Below, piece after piece: positions 1 through 11,181 of a stretch of 64,000 nucleotides of DNA. Source of the stretch: Pegoplata infirma (taxonomy: Eukaryota > Arthropoda > Insecta > Diptera > Anthomyiidae); contig OY992537.1 of the NCBI GenBank assembly GCA_963921195.1, positions 130,966,694-131,030,693 of the forward strand. Reading direction: 5' to 3'. Numbering within the stretch: position 1 is the stretch's first letter; every line of letters starts with the position of its first letter. The position numbers and the translations under genes were made by a program. The notes under the pieces are model-generated. The model did no database searches, had not been told where the DNA came from, and saw only the letters and a program-made list of their open reading frames with translations.

Positions 1-127
1 TTCAAATGCGAGTAAAAAAAATCTGGCGCTGATCTAGAAAAAAGCCTTGAGGGTTTTGTTATGGAATATGTCAACTTTCATTTGCTATTGGTTTCATCTC
101 ATTACGATTTTGGTTGCTGCACTGTGT
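1..127. mobile_element. 3' end of a CACAGTG-TIR element (cut by window edge)
   Basis: The sequence parallels 44957-45080, including the words CTTGAGGG, CATTTGCT and TTTCATC, and ends in TTGCTGCACTGTGT followed by TA. It is the right terminal repeat of the same family as the complete copy at 44416-45080. Only the end lies in the window, so its size and left terminus are unknown. Non-coding. Confidence 0.65.
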
Positions 128-139
128 TATCTTTCCGAA

Positions 140-402
140 CGAAGAAATTTCCGTTAAAATGGCATCGATTTGTTATTGCATATTTTGGTGAATATGCATA
201 TTTTTGCATATTTTGTTTTAAAATGCATATTTTGGTTTTAAATGAATATTTTGTGAATATTTTCAACTTTTAAGTGCATTGTTTTTCATATTACAAATTG
301 AAATTTATTTATTTCAAAAACTATTGTAAATTTTAAAAATTTATTTTGAAAAAAATATTAATTTTTTTATAGATTGTCTTTATTTCTATAAAATCTTGCT
401 TA
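140..402. repeat. GCATATTTT-rich fragment
   Basis: Contains a run of words such as GCATATTTTTGCATATTTT (about 155-245). The same words fill the interiors of the AGGGCAAG-ended elements at 25743-27975 and 30891-31712. No terminal repeats are visible here, so it is a fragment. The last two bases (TA) are the target duplication of the large element that follows. Nothing coding. Confidence 0.5.
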
Positions 403-1370
403 CCCGAGCAAAAATGAATACATATAATTTTACATTATTTGATGTATGTATATATAGCCATATGAAATAATATGTTTTCATATCAAACAAAGTACATAAT
501 TATATCTCGCATTGAGTTTTTCCAAATTTTTTAAATGGAGTTATACAAAATTACATCTAATGAGAACCATATTAATATATAAATACATGTGGGAGACATA
601 ATCATATGTGACACATATAACTTAATCTGATTGCATACATATTTATATGTGACTTAATATCAAATAACGAATACGAGCATATTTAAAAAAAATCCAATAT
701 CATTATATATATAATTATATATGACTTACAAGAAACCATTTAAAACTATATATGGTTCCATCTTAAAAAACGAAAAAAAAAAATTTTCAAATATAATTAT
801 ATATGGTCGCACATATAACTCTATATACAGTTATATAAAACTATACATGGCATCAAACATTTATTTTTTTAATATTATCAAAGATATAATTATAAATGAC
901 TTATGAGATACCGTATATAGTTTTGTAAGGTACCATATAAATACAATTTTTTTTAAACTCTATATATAATTTTAAATGGTGGCACATGTAATGCCATATA
1001 AAATGTTATACAATTGTATAAGGTAAAAAATATTTTTTTCTTTCACAATATTTTATATATAATTATGCATACTTTTATATGACAGTATTTCAATATTTTT
1101 TTTTAATGTTGCATCATGTATATTTTTATTTAAGTATACAATAGAGCTTGTATAATTATATATGATTCTCAAAGTACCTAAAATCAGTCAAAAAAAAATA
1201 TATATAAATTCTATAAATTTTTAAATAGAAAAAAAATCTGTTTAATCCATTGTATTTTAAAACTTAAAAAAATGCATATTGGATTTTAAAAGTTAAATGT
1301 TTAAAAAATGCATATAACTTAAATAGTTGTGTGTAACTTTATATAAGATCATATAAGATAATATATGATG

Positions 1371-1406
1371 CTTGGGGACCCCGAGTTCGATTCCCGGCTC
1401 AACCCA
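1371..1406 (+). promoter_or_regulatory. T-arm/box B module 1 of E1
   Basis: Contains GAGTTCGATTCCCGG, close to the Pol III box B consensus GGTTCGANNCC and to a tRNA T-loop. T-rich runs follow within about 15 bases. No box A is visible in the 60 bases upstream, so this is only a tRNA 3' half. Its position and the flanking AT sequence are conserved in E2, and in E4 on the opposite strand. Confidence 0.6.
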
Positions 1407-1584
1407 GAAAAAAACTATTTTTTTTTTAATTTTTTAAAAAAGAAAATATGTTTTTAAAGCTTCTGTTTTTTCTAAACTTAAAAATATTGGATAATGAAAT
1501 TTTTATGATAAAATCTAAAAATAAATATTATTTATTTATAGTTATATAATTTTATATATTACATCATATAAGTTAATATATGGT

Positions 1585-1620
1585 TTCTAGGGACCCTGGG
1601 TTCGATCCCCGGCTCAATCA
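1585..1620 (+). promoter_or_regulatory. T-arm/box B module 2 of E1
   Basis: Contains CTGGGTTCGATCCCCGG, which folds as a five-pair T-stem (one pair G-T) with a seven-base TTCGATC loop. This is the best-preserved of the three half-tRNA modules. A T-run follows after CAAGAAAAAAA. It lies about 215 bp after module 1, in register with E2 and E4. Confidence 0.65.
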
Positions 1621-1800
1621 AGAAAAAAATTTATTTTTTCAATTTTTTTTTTAACGAAAATATGTTTAAGAAGCTTTAATTTTTTTCTAAACTTAAAAAT
1701 ATTGATTAATTAAATTTTTATGATAATATTTAGAAATAAATATTATTTATATATAGTTATATAACTTTTAATATTGCATCACATATGATAATATATAATT

Positions 1801-1836
1801 CTTGAGGACCCTGAGTTCGATTCCCGACTAAGTCAA
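1801..1836 (+). promoter_or_regulatory. T-arm/box B module 3 of E1
   Basis: Contains CTGAGTTCGATTCCCGA. The T-loop is intact but the T-stem has two mismatches. It is again followed by T-runs and lies about 215 bp after module 2, so the three modules form a degenerate tandem array. Confidence 0.55.
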
Positions 1837-3649
1837 GAAAAAAATTTTTTTTTTTTAATTTTTTTTTAATCTAAATGATTTTTTAATGCGTTTTCGTTTT
1901 TCAAATTAAAAAAAAAATAAAATCCCTGAATTTTAACAAAAATATTTCAAAAATAATTATATTTTGATATAATTATATATTATTTAATCCGAAGAAAAAA
2001 ATATTTTAAAACTTTAATGTTTAACCATCAATATCTCTGGTTTTAAGAGAGCTAAAGTCCTCAGATCAAGCTCAAATCAAAGCTTTATTTGTTGTCAATA
2101 ATTAAAAGTGTATTTGGTTCGAACTTATGTTAGCAATATTTTCAGATAAAATTATTTTTGTCTGAAAAAACTTCCGAAAAAAACTTAAAACTCATTATTT
2201 GGCCGTTGGTGAGTAAAAAAGTTTATACATGTTTTATACCATTTTAAAGGTATTTTTATTAAATATACATACAACGGCAGAAAGAAAATTTGGATCCGAT
2301 GAAAAATGTGAAGCTCATAAGCCAAAAACCGTTTTTACTTTAAAGCTTTATAACTTGGAAAATTAAGAGCATTGGAAGATGAAAATCATGTTGTTGAACT
2401 CAGTATTAAACCCCCTATTAGCTCAGCAAATAAACTAAAAAAAAAAAAAAAATCACAAATTTTAGCAAAAATTTTCTAAGTCTTTTTTAAAATTTTGTTC
2501 AAATTCAAGTCGAATATAATTTGATGCAATCATATACCCGATAAGATAAACTGGATTTAATTATATATAAGTTAAACTTGATATAATTATATATGATAAA
2601 CTATTTTCAAAAATTTTCTAAGTTTTTTTAAAACATAGTCTTTTAAAGTTCCCGAGTAAAAATGAATACATATAATTTTACATTATTTGATATATGTATA
2701 TATAGCCATATGAAACAATATGTTTTCATATCAAACAATGTATATTATTATATCTCGCATTGAGTTTTTCCAAATTTTTTAAACGGAGTCATATACAATT
2801 ACATCTAATGATAACCAAATAAATATATAAATATATGTGGGAGACATAATCATATGTGACACATATAACTTTATCTGATTGCATATATACTTATATGAGA
2901 CTTAATATCAAATAACGTATACGAGCATATTTAATAAAAATCCAATATCATTATATATATAATTATATATGACTTACAAGAAACCATTTAAAATTATATA
3001 TGACTTACAAGGAACCATTTAAAACTATATATGGTTCCATCTAAAAAAACGATTAAAAAAAATTTCAAATATAATTATATATGGTCGCACATATAACTCT
3101 ATATACAATTATTTAACACTATACATGGCATCGTACATTTATTTTTTTAATATTATCGTAGATATAATTATATATGGCTCATGCGATACCGTATATAATT
3201 TTGTAAGGTACCATATAAATAAAATTGTTGTTGAAACTCTATATATAATTTTAAATGGTCACATGTGCCACCATATAAAATGTTATACAATTCTATAGGG
3301 TAAAAAAATATTTTTTTCTTTTATTATATTTTATATATAATTTTGCATAAATTTATATGACAGTATTTCAATATATTTTTTTAATGTTACATCATATATA
3401 TTTTTATGTAAGTATACAAGAGACCCTGTATAATTATGTATGATTCTCAAAGCACCTTAAGTCAGTAAAAAAAAAATATATAATTTTTTTTTAATTTTTT
3501 AATAGAAAAAAAAAATCTGTTTAATCCGTTGCATTTTAAAACTTAAAAAAATGCATATTGGATTTTAAATGTTAAATTTTTAAAAAATGCGTACTATTTA
3601 TATAGTTGTGTGTAAATTTATATTAGATCATATAAGATAATATATGCTG

Positions 3650-3686
3650 CTTGGGGACCCCGAATTCGATTCCCGGCTCAACCCAA
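3650..3686 (+). promoter_or_regulatory. T-arm/box B module 1 of E2
   Basis: Contains GAATTCGATTCCCGG. One T-loop base differs from module 1 of E1. Flanked by the same AT-rich words and followed by T-runs. Confidence 0.55.
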
Positions 3687-3864
3687 AAAAAAAACTATTT
3701 TTTTTAAATTTTGTTAAAAAGAAAATATGTTTTTAAAGCTTTTTGTTTTTTCTAAACTTAAAAATATTGAATAATTAAATTTTTATGATAAAATCGAAAA
3801 ATAAATATTATTTATTTATAGTTATATAATTTTATATATTACATCATATAAGTTAATATATGGT

Positions 3865-3897
3865 TCCTAGGGACCCTGGGTTCGATCCCCGGCTGAT
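3865..3897 (+). promoter_or_regulatory. T-arm/box B module 2 of E2
   Basis: Contains CTGGGTTCGATCCCCGG, identical to module 2 of E1 through the T-stem and loop. The acceptor-like tail differs (GGCTGATC instead of GGCTCAATC). Confidence 0.6.
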
Positions 3898-4080
3898 CTA
3901 AGAAAAAAAGTTGTTTTTTTTAATTTTTTTTTTAAAGAAAATATGTTTTAGAAGCTTTAATTTTTTACTAAACTTAAAAATATTGATTAATTTATTTTTT
4001 ATGATAATATTTAGAAATAAATATTATTTATATATAGTAATATAAATTTCTATATTGCATCATATATGATAATATATAAT

Positions 4081-4118
4081 TCTTGGGGACCCTGAGTTCG
4101 ATTCCCGACTAAGTCAAG
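4081..4118 (+). promoter_or_regulatory. T-arm/box B module 3 of E2
   Basis: Contains CTGAGTTCGATTCCCGA as in E1 module 3, followed by AAGTCAAGAAAAAAC and T-runs. Confidence 0.55.
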
Positions 4119-4938
4119 AAAAAACTATTTTTTTTAATTTTTTTTTTTAATCGAAATGTTTTTTTAATGCATTTTCGTTTTTCAAATTAAAAAAAAAAAA
4201 TAAAATCCTTGAATTTTAACAAAAATATTTCAAAAATTATTATGTATCTATATAATTATATATTATTTCATCCGAAGAAAAAAATATTTTAAAACTTTAA
4301 TGTTTAACCATCAATATCTCTTGTTTTAAGAGAGCTAAAGTGCTCAGATCAAGCTCAAATCAAAGCTTTAATTGTTGCCGATAGTAAAAAGTGTATTTGG
4401 CTCGAACTTATGTTAGCAAGATTTTCAGATAAAATTATTTTTGTCTGAAAAAACTTCTGAAAAAAACTTAAAACTCATTATTTGGCCCTTGGTGAGTAAA
4501 AAAGTTTATACATGTTTTATACCATTTTAAAGGTATTTTTATTAAATTTCCAACGGCAGAAAGAAGTTCTGGATTCGGTGAAAATTTGAAGCTCATAAGC
4601 CAAAAACCGTGTTGACTTTGAAGGTTTATAACTTCGAAGGCAAAGAGCATTGGAACAGGAAAATCATGTTGTTGAACTCAGTATTAAACCCCCTATTAGC
4701 TCTGAAATTAACTAAAAAAAAAAAAAATCACAAATTTTTGCAAAAATTTTCTAAGTCTTTTTTAAAATTTTGTTCAAATTCAAATCGAATATAATTTGAT
4801 GCAACCATATACACGATGAGATAAACTGGATTTAATTATATATAAGTTAAACTTGATATAATTATATATGATAAACTATTTTCAAAAATTTTCTAAGTTT
4901 TTTTAAAACATAGTCTTTTAAAGTTGTCATTTATTAAC

Positions 4939-5015
4939 AACGTCCGCTGGGTCAGAGGGTAGAGATTGCGATTACAAAACAGTTGGTAGCTGTTCGATTC
5001 CCCCGCCGCTCGAAG
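4939..5015 (+). promoter_or_regulatory. tRNA-like module of E2 (box A-like, box B, T16)
   Basis: Begins CGTCCGCTGG. A box A-like stretch GGTCAGAGGGTAGAG resembles a tRNA D-arm, and a box B-like stretch CTGTTCGATTCCCCC follows about 35 bases later. A T16 run at 5016-5031 would be an efficient Pol III stop. The acceptor-stem halves do not pair, so this is not a working tRNA gene; it resembles a SINE head. The cognate tRNA cannot be named safely: the anticodon region contains TTACAAAAC. Repeated in E1 (split), E4 and, diverged, E3. Confidence 0.6.
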
Positions 5016-5284
5016 TTTTTTTTTTTTTTTTAATAAATTTTAATTATATATATTTATATCTTAATATTGAAAAAAATTGTTTGGATAAAACTTTATCAGT
5101 TCTAAAAATAGATTTTATTGTTCGGATTAAATTATATATAGTTCTAAAAATAGATTTTTTTTTTCGGATGAAATTTTATCTAAAGTTTTTTGTAATAATT
5201 TTTTTTTTTTTTCGTATAAAATTTTATCTTTTTTAATCCAGCTAAAAAATCTTTTTTTTTTTGTCTTGATCTAATAACATCCAA

Positions 5285-5460
5285 CCATTTTTCGGATGAA
5301 ATTGTATCCCAACGATTAAAACTGATCTAATTAGATAAACCCACTTTTCGGATGAAATTGTATCCGTCCGGTTAAAACTGATCTAATCTTAGCGATCCAT
5401 TTTTCGGATCAGTGCTGATCTTTCAAATCTCGGATCTATCAACAGATCTGGAATAATTTA
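5285..5460 (+). repeat. Subterminal TTCGGAT/GATCC repeats of E2
   Basis: Short words TTCGGATGAAATTGTATCC and CTGATCTAAT recur here at roughly 50-60-bp spacing, next to the right terminus. The equivalent region appears in E1 (17280-17450) and, inverted, in E4 (5790-5970). Such arrays beside a TIR are typical of transposase-binding regions; here that role is inference. Confidence 0.5.
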
Positions 5461-5500
5461 AGAACATATATTGCTCCATACAAAAATTTTTACTCGGGTT

Positions 5501-5547
5501 GTCATTTATTAACAACGTCCGCTGGGTCAGAGGGTAGAGATTGCGAT
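5501..5547 (+). promoter_or_regulatory. tRNA-like module of E1, 5' half (split by E3)
   Basis: Carries the box A-like half up to GATTGCGAT. The 3' half resumes at 12649 with ATTACAAAACAGTTGG. The AT is duplicated by the E3 insertion. The joined order matches the intact module of E2, so the disruption is direct evidence of E3 insertion. The split would separate box A from box B by 7 kb. Confidence 0.7.
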
Positions 5548-5625
5548 CCCGAGTAAAAAAAAATTGTATGGTAAAACATGTTATCTTATAAAATTATATA
5601 TAATTTATTGGATCTGATTTTGCTA

Positions 5626-5752
5626 AATTTCATCCGAAAATTGGCCGCGCCAAAGTTATCTCATAACATCATATAATATATGAAGTTACTGTTTAATATT
5701 TCATTGTATGTGATTTCATCCGGAAATTGGCCGCGCCAAAGTTATCCCAAAT
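5626..5752. repeat. GGCCGCGCC motif pair, left part of E3
   Basis: Two copies of TTTCATCCGRAAATTGGCC followed by GCGCCAAAGTTATC lie about 85 bp apart. Two more lie at 9776-9817 and 9862-9903, beyond the E4 insertion. The motif is strikingly GC-rich for its surroundings and its core GGCCGCGCC is nearly palindromic. Confidence 0.7.
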
Positions 5753-6243
5753 TGTCTATTCCCGAGTAAAAATTTTTGTATGGAGCAATATATGTTCTTA
5801 TATTATTCCAGATCTGTTGATAGATCCGAGATTTGAAAGATCAGCACTGATCCGAAAAATGGATCGCTAAGATTAGATCAGTTTTAACCGGACGGATACA
5901 ATTTGATCCGAAAAGTGGGTTTATCTAATTAGATCAGTTTTAATCGGTGGGATACAATTTCATCCGAAAAATGGTTGGATCTTATTGGACCAAGACAAAA
6001 AAAAAAAGATTTTTTTAGCTGGATAAAAAAAGATAAAATTTCATACGAAAGAAAAAAAAAATATTACAAAAAACTTTAGATAAAATTTTATCCGAAAAAA
6101 AAATCTATTTTTAGAACTATATATAATTTAATCCGAACAATAAAATCTATTTTTAGAACTGATAAAGTTTTATCCAAACAATTTTTTTCAATATTAAGAT
6201 ATAAATATATATAATTAAAATTTATTTAAAAAAAAAAAAAAAA

Positions 6244-6325
6244 CTTCGAGCGGCGGGGGAATCGAACAGCTACCAACTGTTTTGTAATCGCAATCTCTAC
6301 CCTCTGACCCAGCGGACGTTGTTAA
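6244..6325 (-). promoter_or_regulatory. tRNA-like module of E4
   Basis: Reverse complement of the E2 module: A-run (minus-strand T-run), CGAGCGGCGGGGGAATCGAA (box B side), then CTCTACCCTCTGACC (box A side). Layout as in E2, including a long terminator-like run. Confidence 0.6.
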
Positions 6326-7134
6326 TAAATGACAACTTTAAAAGGCTATGTTTTAAAAAAACTTAGAAAATAGTTTATCATATATAATTATATCAAGTTT
6401 AACTTATATATAATTAAATCCAGTTTATCTTATCGGGCATATGATTGCATCAAATTATATTCGACTTGAATTTGAACAAAATTTTAAAAAAGACTTAGAA
6501 AATTTTTGCTAAAATTTGTGATTTTTTTTTTTTTTTTAGTTTATTTGCTGAGCTTATAGGGGGTTTAATACTGAGTTCAACAACATGATTTTCATCTTCC
6601 AATGCTCTTAATTTTCCAAGTTATAAAGCTTTAAAGTAAAAACGGTTTTTGGCTTATAAGCTTCACATTTTTCATCGGATCCAAATTTTCTTTCTGCCGT
6701 TGTATATTTAATAAAAATACCTTTAAAATGGTATAAAACATGTATAAACTTTTTTACTCACCAACGGCCAAATAATGAGTTTTAAGTTTTTTTCGGAAGT
6801 TTTTTCAGACAAAAATAATTTTATCTGAAAATATTGCTAACATAAGTTCGAACCAAATACACTTTTAATTATTGGCAACAAATAAAGCTTTGATTTGAGC
6901 TTGATCTGAGGACTTTAGCTCTCTTTAAACCAGAGATATTGATGGTTAAACATTAAAGTTTTAAAATATATTTTTCTTCGGATTAAATAATATATAATTA
7001 TATCAAAATATAATTGTTTTTGAAATATTTTTGTTAAAATTCAGGGATTTTATTTTTTTTTAAATTTGAAAAACGAAAACGCATTAAAAAATCATTTAGA
7101 TTAAAAAAAAATTTAAAAAAAAATAATTTTTTTC

Positions 7135-7172
7135 TTGACTTAGTCGGGAATCGAACTCAGGGTCCTCAAGAA
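7135..7172 (-). promoter_or_regulatory. T-arm/box B module 3 of E4
   Basis: Minus-strand copy of module 3, seen as TCGGGAATCGAACTCAG on the plus strand. Confidence 0.55.
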
Positions 7173-7350
7173 TTATATATTATCATATATGATGCAATAT
7201 AGAAAGTTATATTACTATATATAAATAATATTTATTTCTAAATATTATCATAAAAAATAAATTAATCAATATTTTTAAGTTTAGTAAAAAATTAAAGCTT
7301 CTAAAACATATTTTCTTTAAAAAAAAAATTAAAAAAAACAACTTTTTTTC

Positions 7351-7388
7351 TTAGCTCAGCCGGGGATCGAACCCAGGGTCCCTAGGAA
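7351..7388 (-). promoter_or_regulatory. T-arm/box B module 2 of E4
   Basis: Minus-strand copy of module 2, seen as CCGGGGATCGAACCCAG. The T-stem is intact. Confidence 0.6.
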
Positions 7389-7566
7389 CCATATATTAAC
7401 TTATATGATGTAATATATAAAATTATATAACTATAAATAAATAATATTTATTTTTAGATTTTATCATAAAAATTTAATTATTCAATATTTTTAAGTTTAG
7501 AAAAAACAAAAAGCTTTAAAAACATATTTTCTTTTTTAAAAAATTAAAAAAAAAAATAGTTTTTTT

Positions 7567-7603
7567 CTGGGTTGAGCCGGGAATCGAACTCGGGGTCCCC
7601 AAG
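7567..7603 (-). promoter_or_regulatory. T-arm/box B module 1 of E4
   Basis: Minus-strand copy of module 1, seen as CCGGGAATCGAACTCGG. Confidence 0.55.
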
Positions 7604-8558
7604 CATCATATATTATCTTATATGATCTTATATAAAGTTACACACAACTATTTAAGTTATATGCATTTTTTAAACATTTAACTTTTAAAATCCAATATGC
7701 ATTTTTTTAAGTTTTAAAATACAATGGATTAAACAGATTTTTTTTCTATTTAAAAATTTATAGAATTTATATATATTTTTTTTGACTGATTTTAGGTGCT
7801 TTGAGAATCATATATAATTATACAAGCTCTCTTGTATACTTAAATAAAAATATATATGATGCAACATTAAAAAAAAATATTGAAATACTGTCATATAAAA
7901 GTATGCATAATTATATATAAAATATTGTGAAAGAAAAAAATATTTTTTACCTTATACAATTGTATAACATTTTATATGGCGTTACATGTGCCACCATTTA
8001 AAATTATATATAGAGTTTAAAAAAAAATTGTATTTATATGGTACCTTACAAAACTATATACGGTATCTCATAAGCCATTTATAATTATATCTTTGATAAT
8101 ATTAAAAAAATAAATGTTTGATGCCATGTATAGTTTTATATAACTGTATATAGAGTTATATGTGCGACCATATATAATTATATTTGAAAATTTTTTTTTT
8201 CGTTTTTTAAGATGGAACCATATATAGTTTTAAATGGTTTCTTGTAAGTCATATATAATTTTAAATGGTTTCTTGTAAGTCATATATAATTATATATATA
8301 ATGATATTGGATTTTTTTTAAATATGCTCGTATACGTTATTTGATATTAAGTCACATATAAATATGTATGCAATCAGATTAAGTTATATGTGTCACATAT
8401 GATTATGTCTCCCACATGTATTTATATATTAATATGGTTATCATTAGATGTAATTTTATATAACTCCATTTAAAAAATTTTGAAAAACTCAATACGAGAT
8501 ATAATTATGTACTTTGTTTGATATAAAAACATATTATTTCATATGGCTATATATACAT

Positions 8559-9685
8559 TAGTGTGGTTCATATATGGCACTTTTTTTTTTTTTTTGGATT
8601 TTTGTATGGGGCACCCGGAATATATATTAAGCACCATGAAAAACTGACCCGTGATTTTTTTCAAATTTTTTCATTAACATTTAGGGGTCGCTACCGGGCC
8701 CTAAACTTTGGGTCATAAAAAAAAAATTTTCACACAATGAAAAAAAAAAAATTTCGTTTTTTTTATATTTTTTTTTTTTATTATAATTTAACTTCATTAG
8801 CTTATTAACGGCAAAATATTTCATTTTGGTGGGACAAGTTTTTCAGTTCCAAAATTGACCATGAAAAAAAAAATTGAGGCTGGTTGGGGTCTTACTCTAA
8901 AATTTTTTTAAATTTTTTTTTTTTTTAGTTTTGATAAGCTTACGCTATAGGTCTTTAGTCCCTCTTGATACTACATTCTTCGTAAAAATTTTTGTTCTTT
9001 CCGAAACATCATTAACATGCGGCGAAAATCAAACGGATATTAAAAAAAAAAAAACATATTTTCAATGTAAATTTTGGAAATTACATACTTTTCCGACCAT
9101 ATCGAATTTTTGTTTGCCGTTAATAAGCTGGATTAGCTTATCAAATTATAATTTAAAATTAAAAAAAAAAAAAATCGATTTTTTTCACCGTTTTTTTTTT
9201 TTTTTTTTTTTTTAATATCCGTTTGATTTTCGGCGCATGTTAATGATGTTTCGGAAAGAACAAAAATTTTTACAAAGAATGTATTATCAAGAGGGACTAA
9301 AGACCTATAACGTAAGCTTATCAAAACTAAAAAAAAAAAAAATTTTAAAAAATTTTAGAGTAAGACCCCAACCAGCCTCAATTTTTTTTTTCATGGTCAA
9401 TTTTGGAACTGAAAAACTTGTCCCAACAAAATGAAATCTTTTGCCGTTAATAAGCTAATGAAGTTAAACTATAATAAAAAAAAAAATATAAAAAAAACGA
9501 AATTTTTTATTTTTCATTGTGTGAATTTTTTTTTTTTTATATACCAAAGTTCAGGGCCCGGTAGCGACCCCTAAACCTTAATATAAAAATTTGAAAAAAA
9601 TCACGTGTCATTTTTTCACGGTGCTTAATATATATTCCGGGTGCCCCATTCAAAAATCCAACTTTTGTTTTTATGAACCACCCTA
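8559..9685. mobile_element. hAT-like foldback MITE in E4
   Basis: The ends are TAGTGTGGTTCA and TGAACCACCCTA. The 8-bp target duplication ATATACAT is perfect (8551-8558 and 9686-9693). The empty site is readable in E1 near 440-460 (reverse complement). The two halves are inverted repeats of each other nearly to the centre, so open frames on both strands read the same peptide; these are not genes. An 8-bp duplication with TAGNG ends points to the hAT superfamily. It shares internal sequence (TTAGCTTATTAACGG, GGTGGGACAAG) with the MITE at 11182. Confidence 0.88.
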
Positions 9686-9775
9686 ATATACATACATCAA
9701 ATAATGTAAAATTATATGTATTCATTTTTACTCGGGTTATCATGATTTTGTATTAAATATGATATGATATGATGT

Positions 9776-9903
9776 AATTTCATCCGGAAATTGGCCACGC
9801 CAAAGTTATCTTAAAATATCCAATATCATGATTTTATATTAAATTGGATATTATATAATGTAATTTCATCCGAAATTTGGCCGCGCCAAAGTTATCTTAT
9901 AAT
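9776..9903. repeat. GGCCGCGCC motif pair, right part of E3
   Basis: Third and fourth copies of the E3 motif; the third is altered to GGCCACGCC. They are separated from the first pair only by the E4 insertion, so the four copies once formed one array with an average spacing of about 85 bp. Confidence 0.65.
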
Positions 9904-10023
9904 ATCTGATATCTTGATTTTATAAAAAAATTATTGGATACATTTTTATCCAAAAAATGTTTCTGTTTTTAGATTTATTTTTAGATATAATAATGTCAAA
10001 CTGAAAATAAATAAAAAAAAAAA

Positions 10024-10104
10024 ACTTCGAACGGACGGGGATTAGAACCACAAGTCTTCCGTTTTGTAATCGCAATCTCTACCCTCTAGACCAGCGGACG
10101 TTGT
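10024..10104 (-). promoter_or_regulatory. tRNA-like module of E3
   Basis: On the minus strand the box A-like part is GGTCTAGAGGGTAGAG and the box B-like part is GTGGTTCTAATCCCC, closer to a real tRNA T-arm than in E2. The 5' flank CAACGTCCGCTGG is shared with E2. The acceptor halves still do not pair. It appears to be the same ancestral tRNA-like head, independently decayed. Confidence 0.6.
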
Positions 10105-10638
10105 TAGCAAATAACAACTTTAAAAGACTTAGTTTGAAATAAATTGATCGTATCTAATTATATCAAATTGATCTAACATATAGTAATATATGATTACATC
10201 CAATTAAATATGTTATTCACTTGTACACAATTTTCAAAAAGACTTAGAAAATTTTTGATAAAATTTGCAAAAAAAAAAAAATTGGAATGACGTACAGCGC
10301 TATTAGGGGCTTCCATGGTAAGCTTAAACAATAATTTTAATGTAGCGGTATGCCTTATTTACAAGTCATAGGCTTCCAAAGTGAAATAAGACTTCGGCTT
10401 ATAAGTTTGAAATTTTTCATGGAATCAGGAAATCAGAATTAGATTTGAGATCGGGTTCCAAAAATCATTGATAATTTGATAATTTAAACCAAATATATTA
10501 TTAACTATATAAATGCAATATAAATTTTTAAAAATGATTGCAAAAATTCAAAAAGTAAAATTTTTTAAGTTCTAAAAAAACAAATGCAATAAAAAAGTGT
10601 TTTCTATTTAAAAAAAAAATTAAAAAATATATTTTTTT

Positions 10639-11085
10639 CTGGAATCGAACTCGGGTTCCCAAAAATGATAGATAATTTTATAATAAATTAAATATAGTTA
10701 TATATAACTATATAAAAGCAATATAATTTTTTAAAAATGATTGCAAAAATTCAAAAAAAGAAAAATTTTTAGTTCTAAAAAAATGAATGCAATAAAAAAG
10801 TGTTTTCTATTTAAAAAAAATAAAAAAAATATATTTTTTTTTCTGGAATCGAACTCGGGTTCCCAAAAATTATAGATAATTTTATAATAAATCAAATATA
10901 GTTATATATAACTGTATAAAAGAAAAATATTTTTTTTTAAATGATTGCAAAAATTCCAAAAATGAAAATTTTTTAGTTCTAAAAAAATTAAATGCAATAA
11001 AAAAGTGTTTTCTATTTAAAAAAAATAAAAAAAAAAACTTTTTTTTTCTCGACTGGGCCGGGAATCGAACTCGGGTTTCCAAAAA
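10639..11085 (-). promoter_or_regulatory. Three T-arm/box B modules of E3
   Basis: Minus-strand modules lie near 10639, 10853 and 11048, each with AATCGAACTCGGGTT on the plus strand and spaced about 205 bp. The third keeps GGGCCGGGAATCGAACTCGG. The tandem order matches E1/E2/E4, so the array predates the split of the two element types. Confidence 0.55.
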
Positions 11086-11181
11086 TCATATGTAATCTTA
11101 TATGATACAATAAAATGTTTTGTATAACCATATATGTTGACACACAAAAATAAATTTTGAAATACTGGCATATATAATTAT

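Larger units (their letters stand above)
2651..5498 (+). mobile_element. CCCGAG element E2, uninterrupted 2848-bp copy
   Basis: The ends are CCCGAGTAAAAA and TTTTTACTCGGG. TT flanks both sides (2649-2650 and 5499-5500). It is inserted into E1 between AAAGTT and GTCATTT; the unbroken version of that junction is in E2 itself at 4921-4931. Order inside: ATAATTATATATG-rich body, three T-arm modules (3650, 3865, 4081), a spacer, a tRNA-like module (4939-5015) with a T16 run, then a region rich in TTCGGAT and GATCC words. It is the reference copy for the family in this window and has no coding capacity. Confidence 0.9.
5761..9736 (-). mobile_element. CCCGAG element E4 (inverted copy of E1/E2, inside E3)
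   Basis: The ends are CCCGAGTAAAAA and TTTTTACTCGGG, flanked by TT (5759-5760 and 9737-9738). Its sequence is the reverse complement of E2 throughout. Removing the hAT-like insert at 8559-9685 and its 8-bp duplication leaves about 2841 bp, against 2848 for E2. Because E2 and E4 lie in opposite orientation, 2651-9736 forms a large inverted repeat. Confidence 0.88.

Noticed and set aside
4939..5015. Functional tRNA gene
   Set aside because: D-arm-like and T-arm-like parts are present, but the acceptor stem does not pair and the anticodon stem is poor; copies are embedded at fixed positions in transposons.
8931..9324. Frames of 63-94 codons with the shared peptide MISLRYRSLVPLD on both strands
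   Set aside because: Both lie in the inverted arms of a hAT-like MITE and mirror each other; the ends are A/T-run translations.
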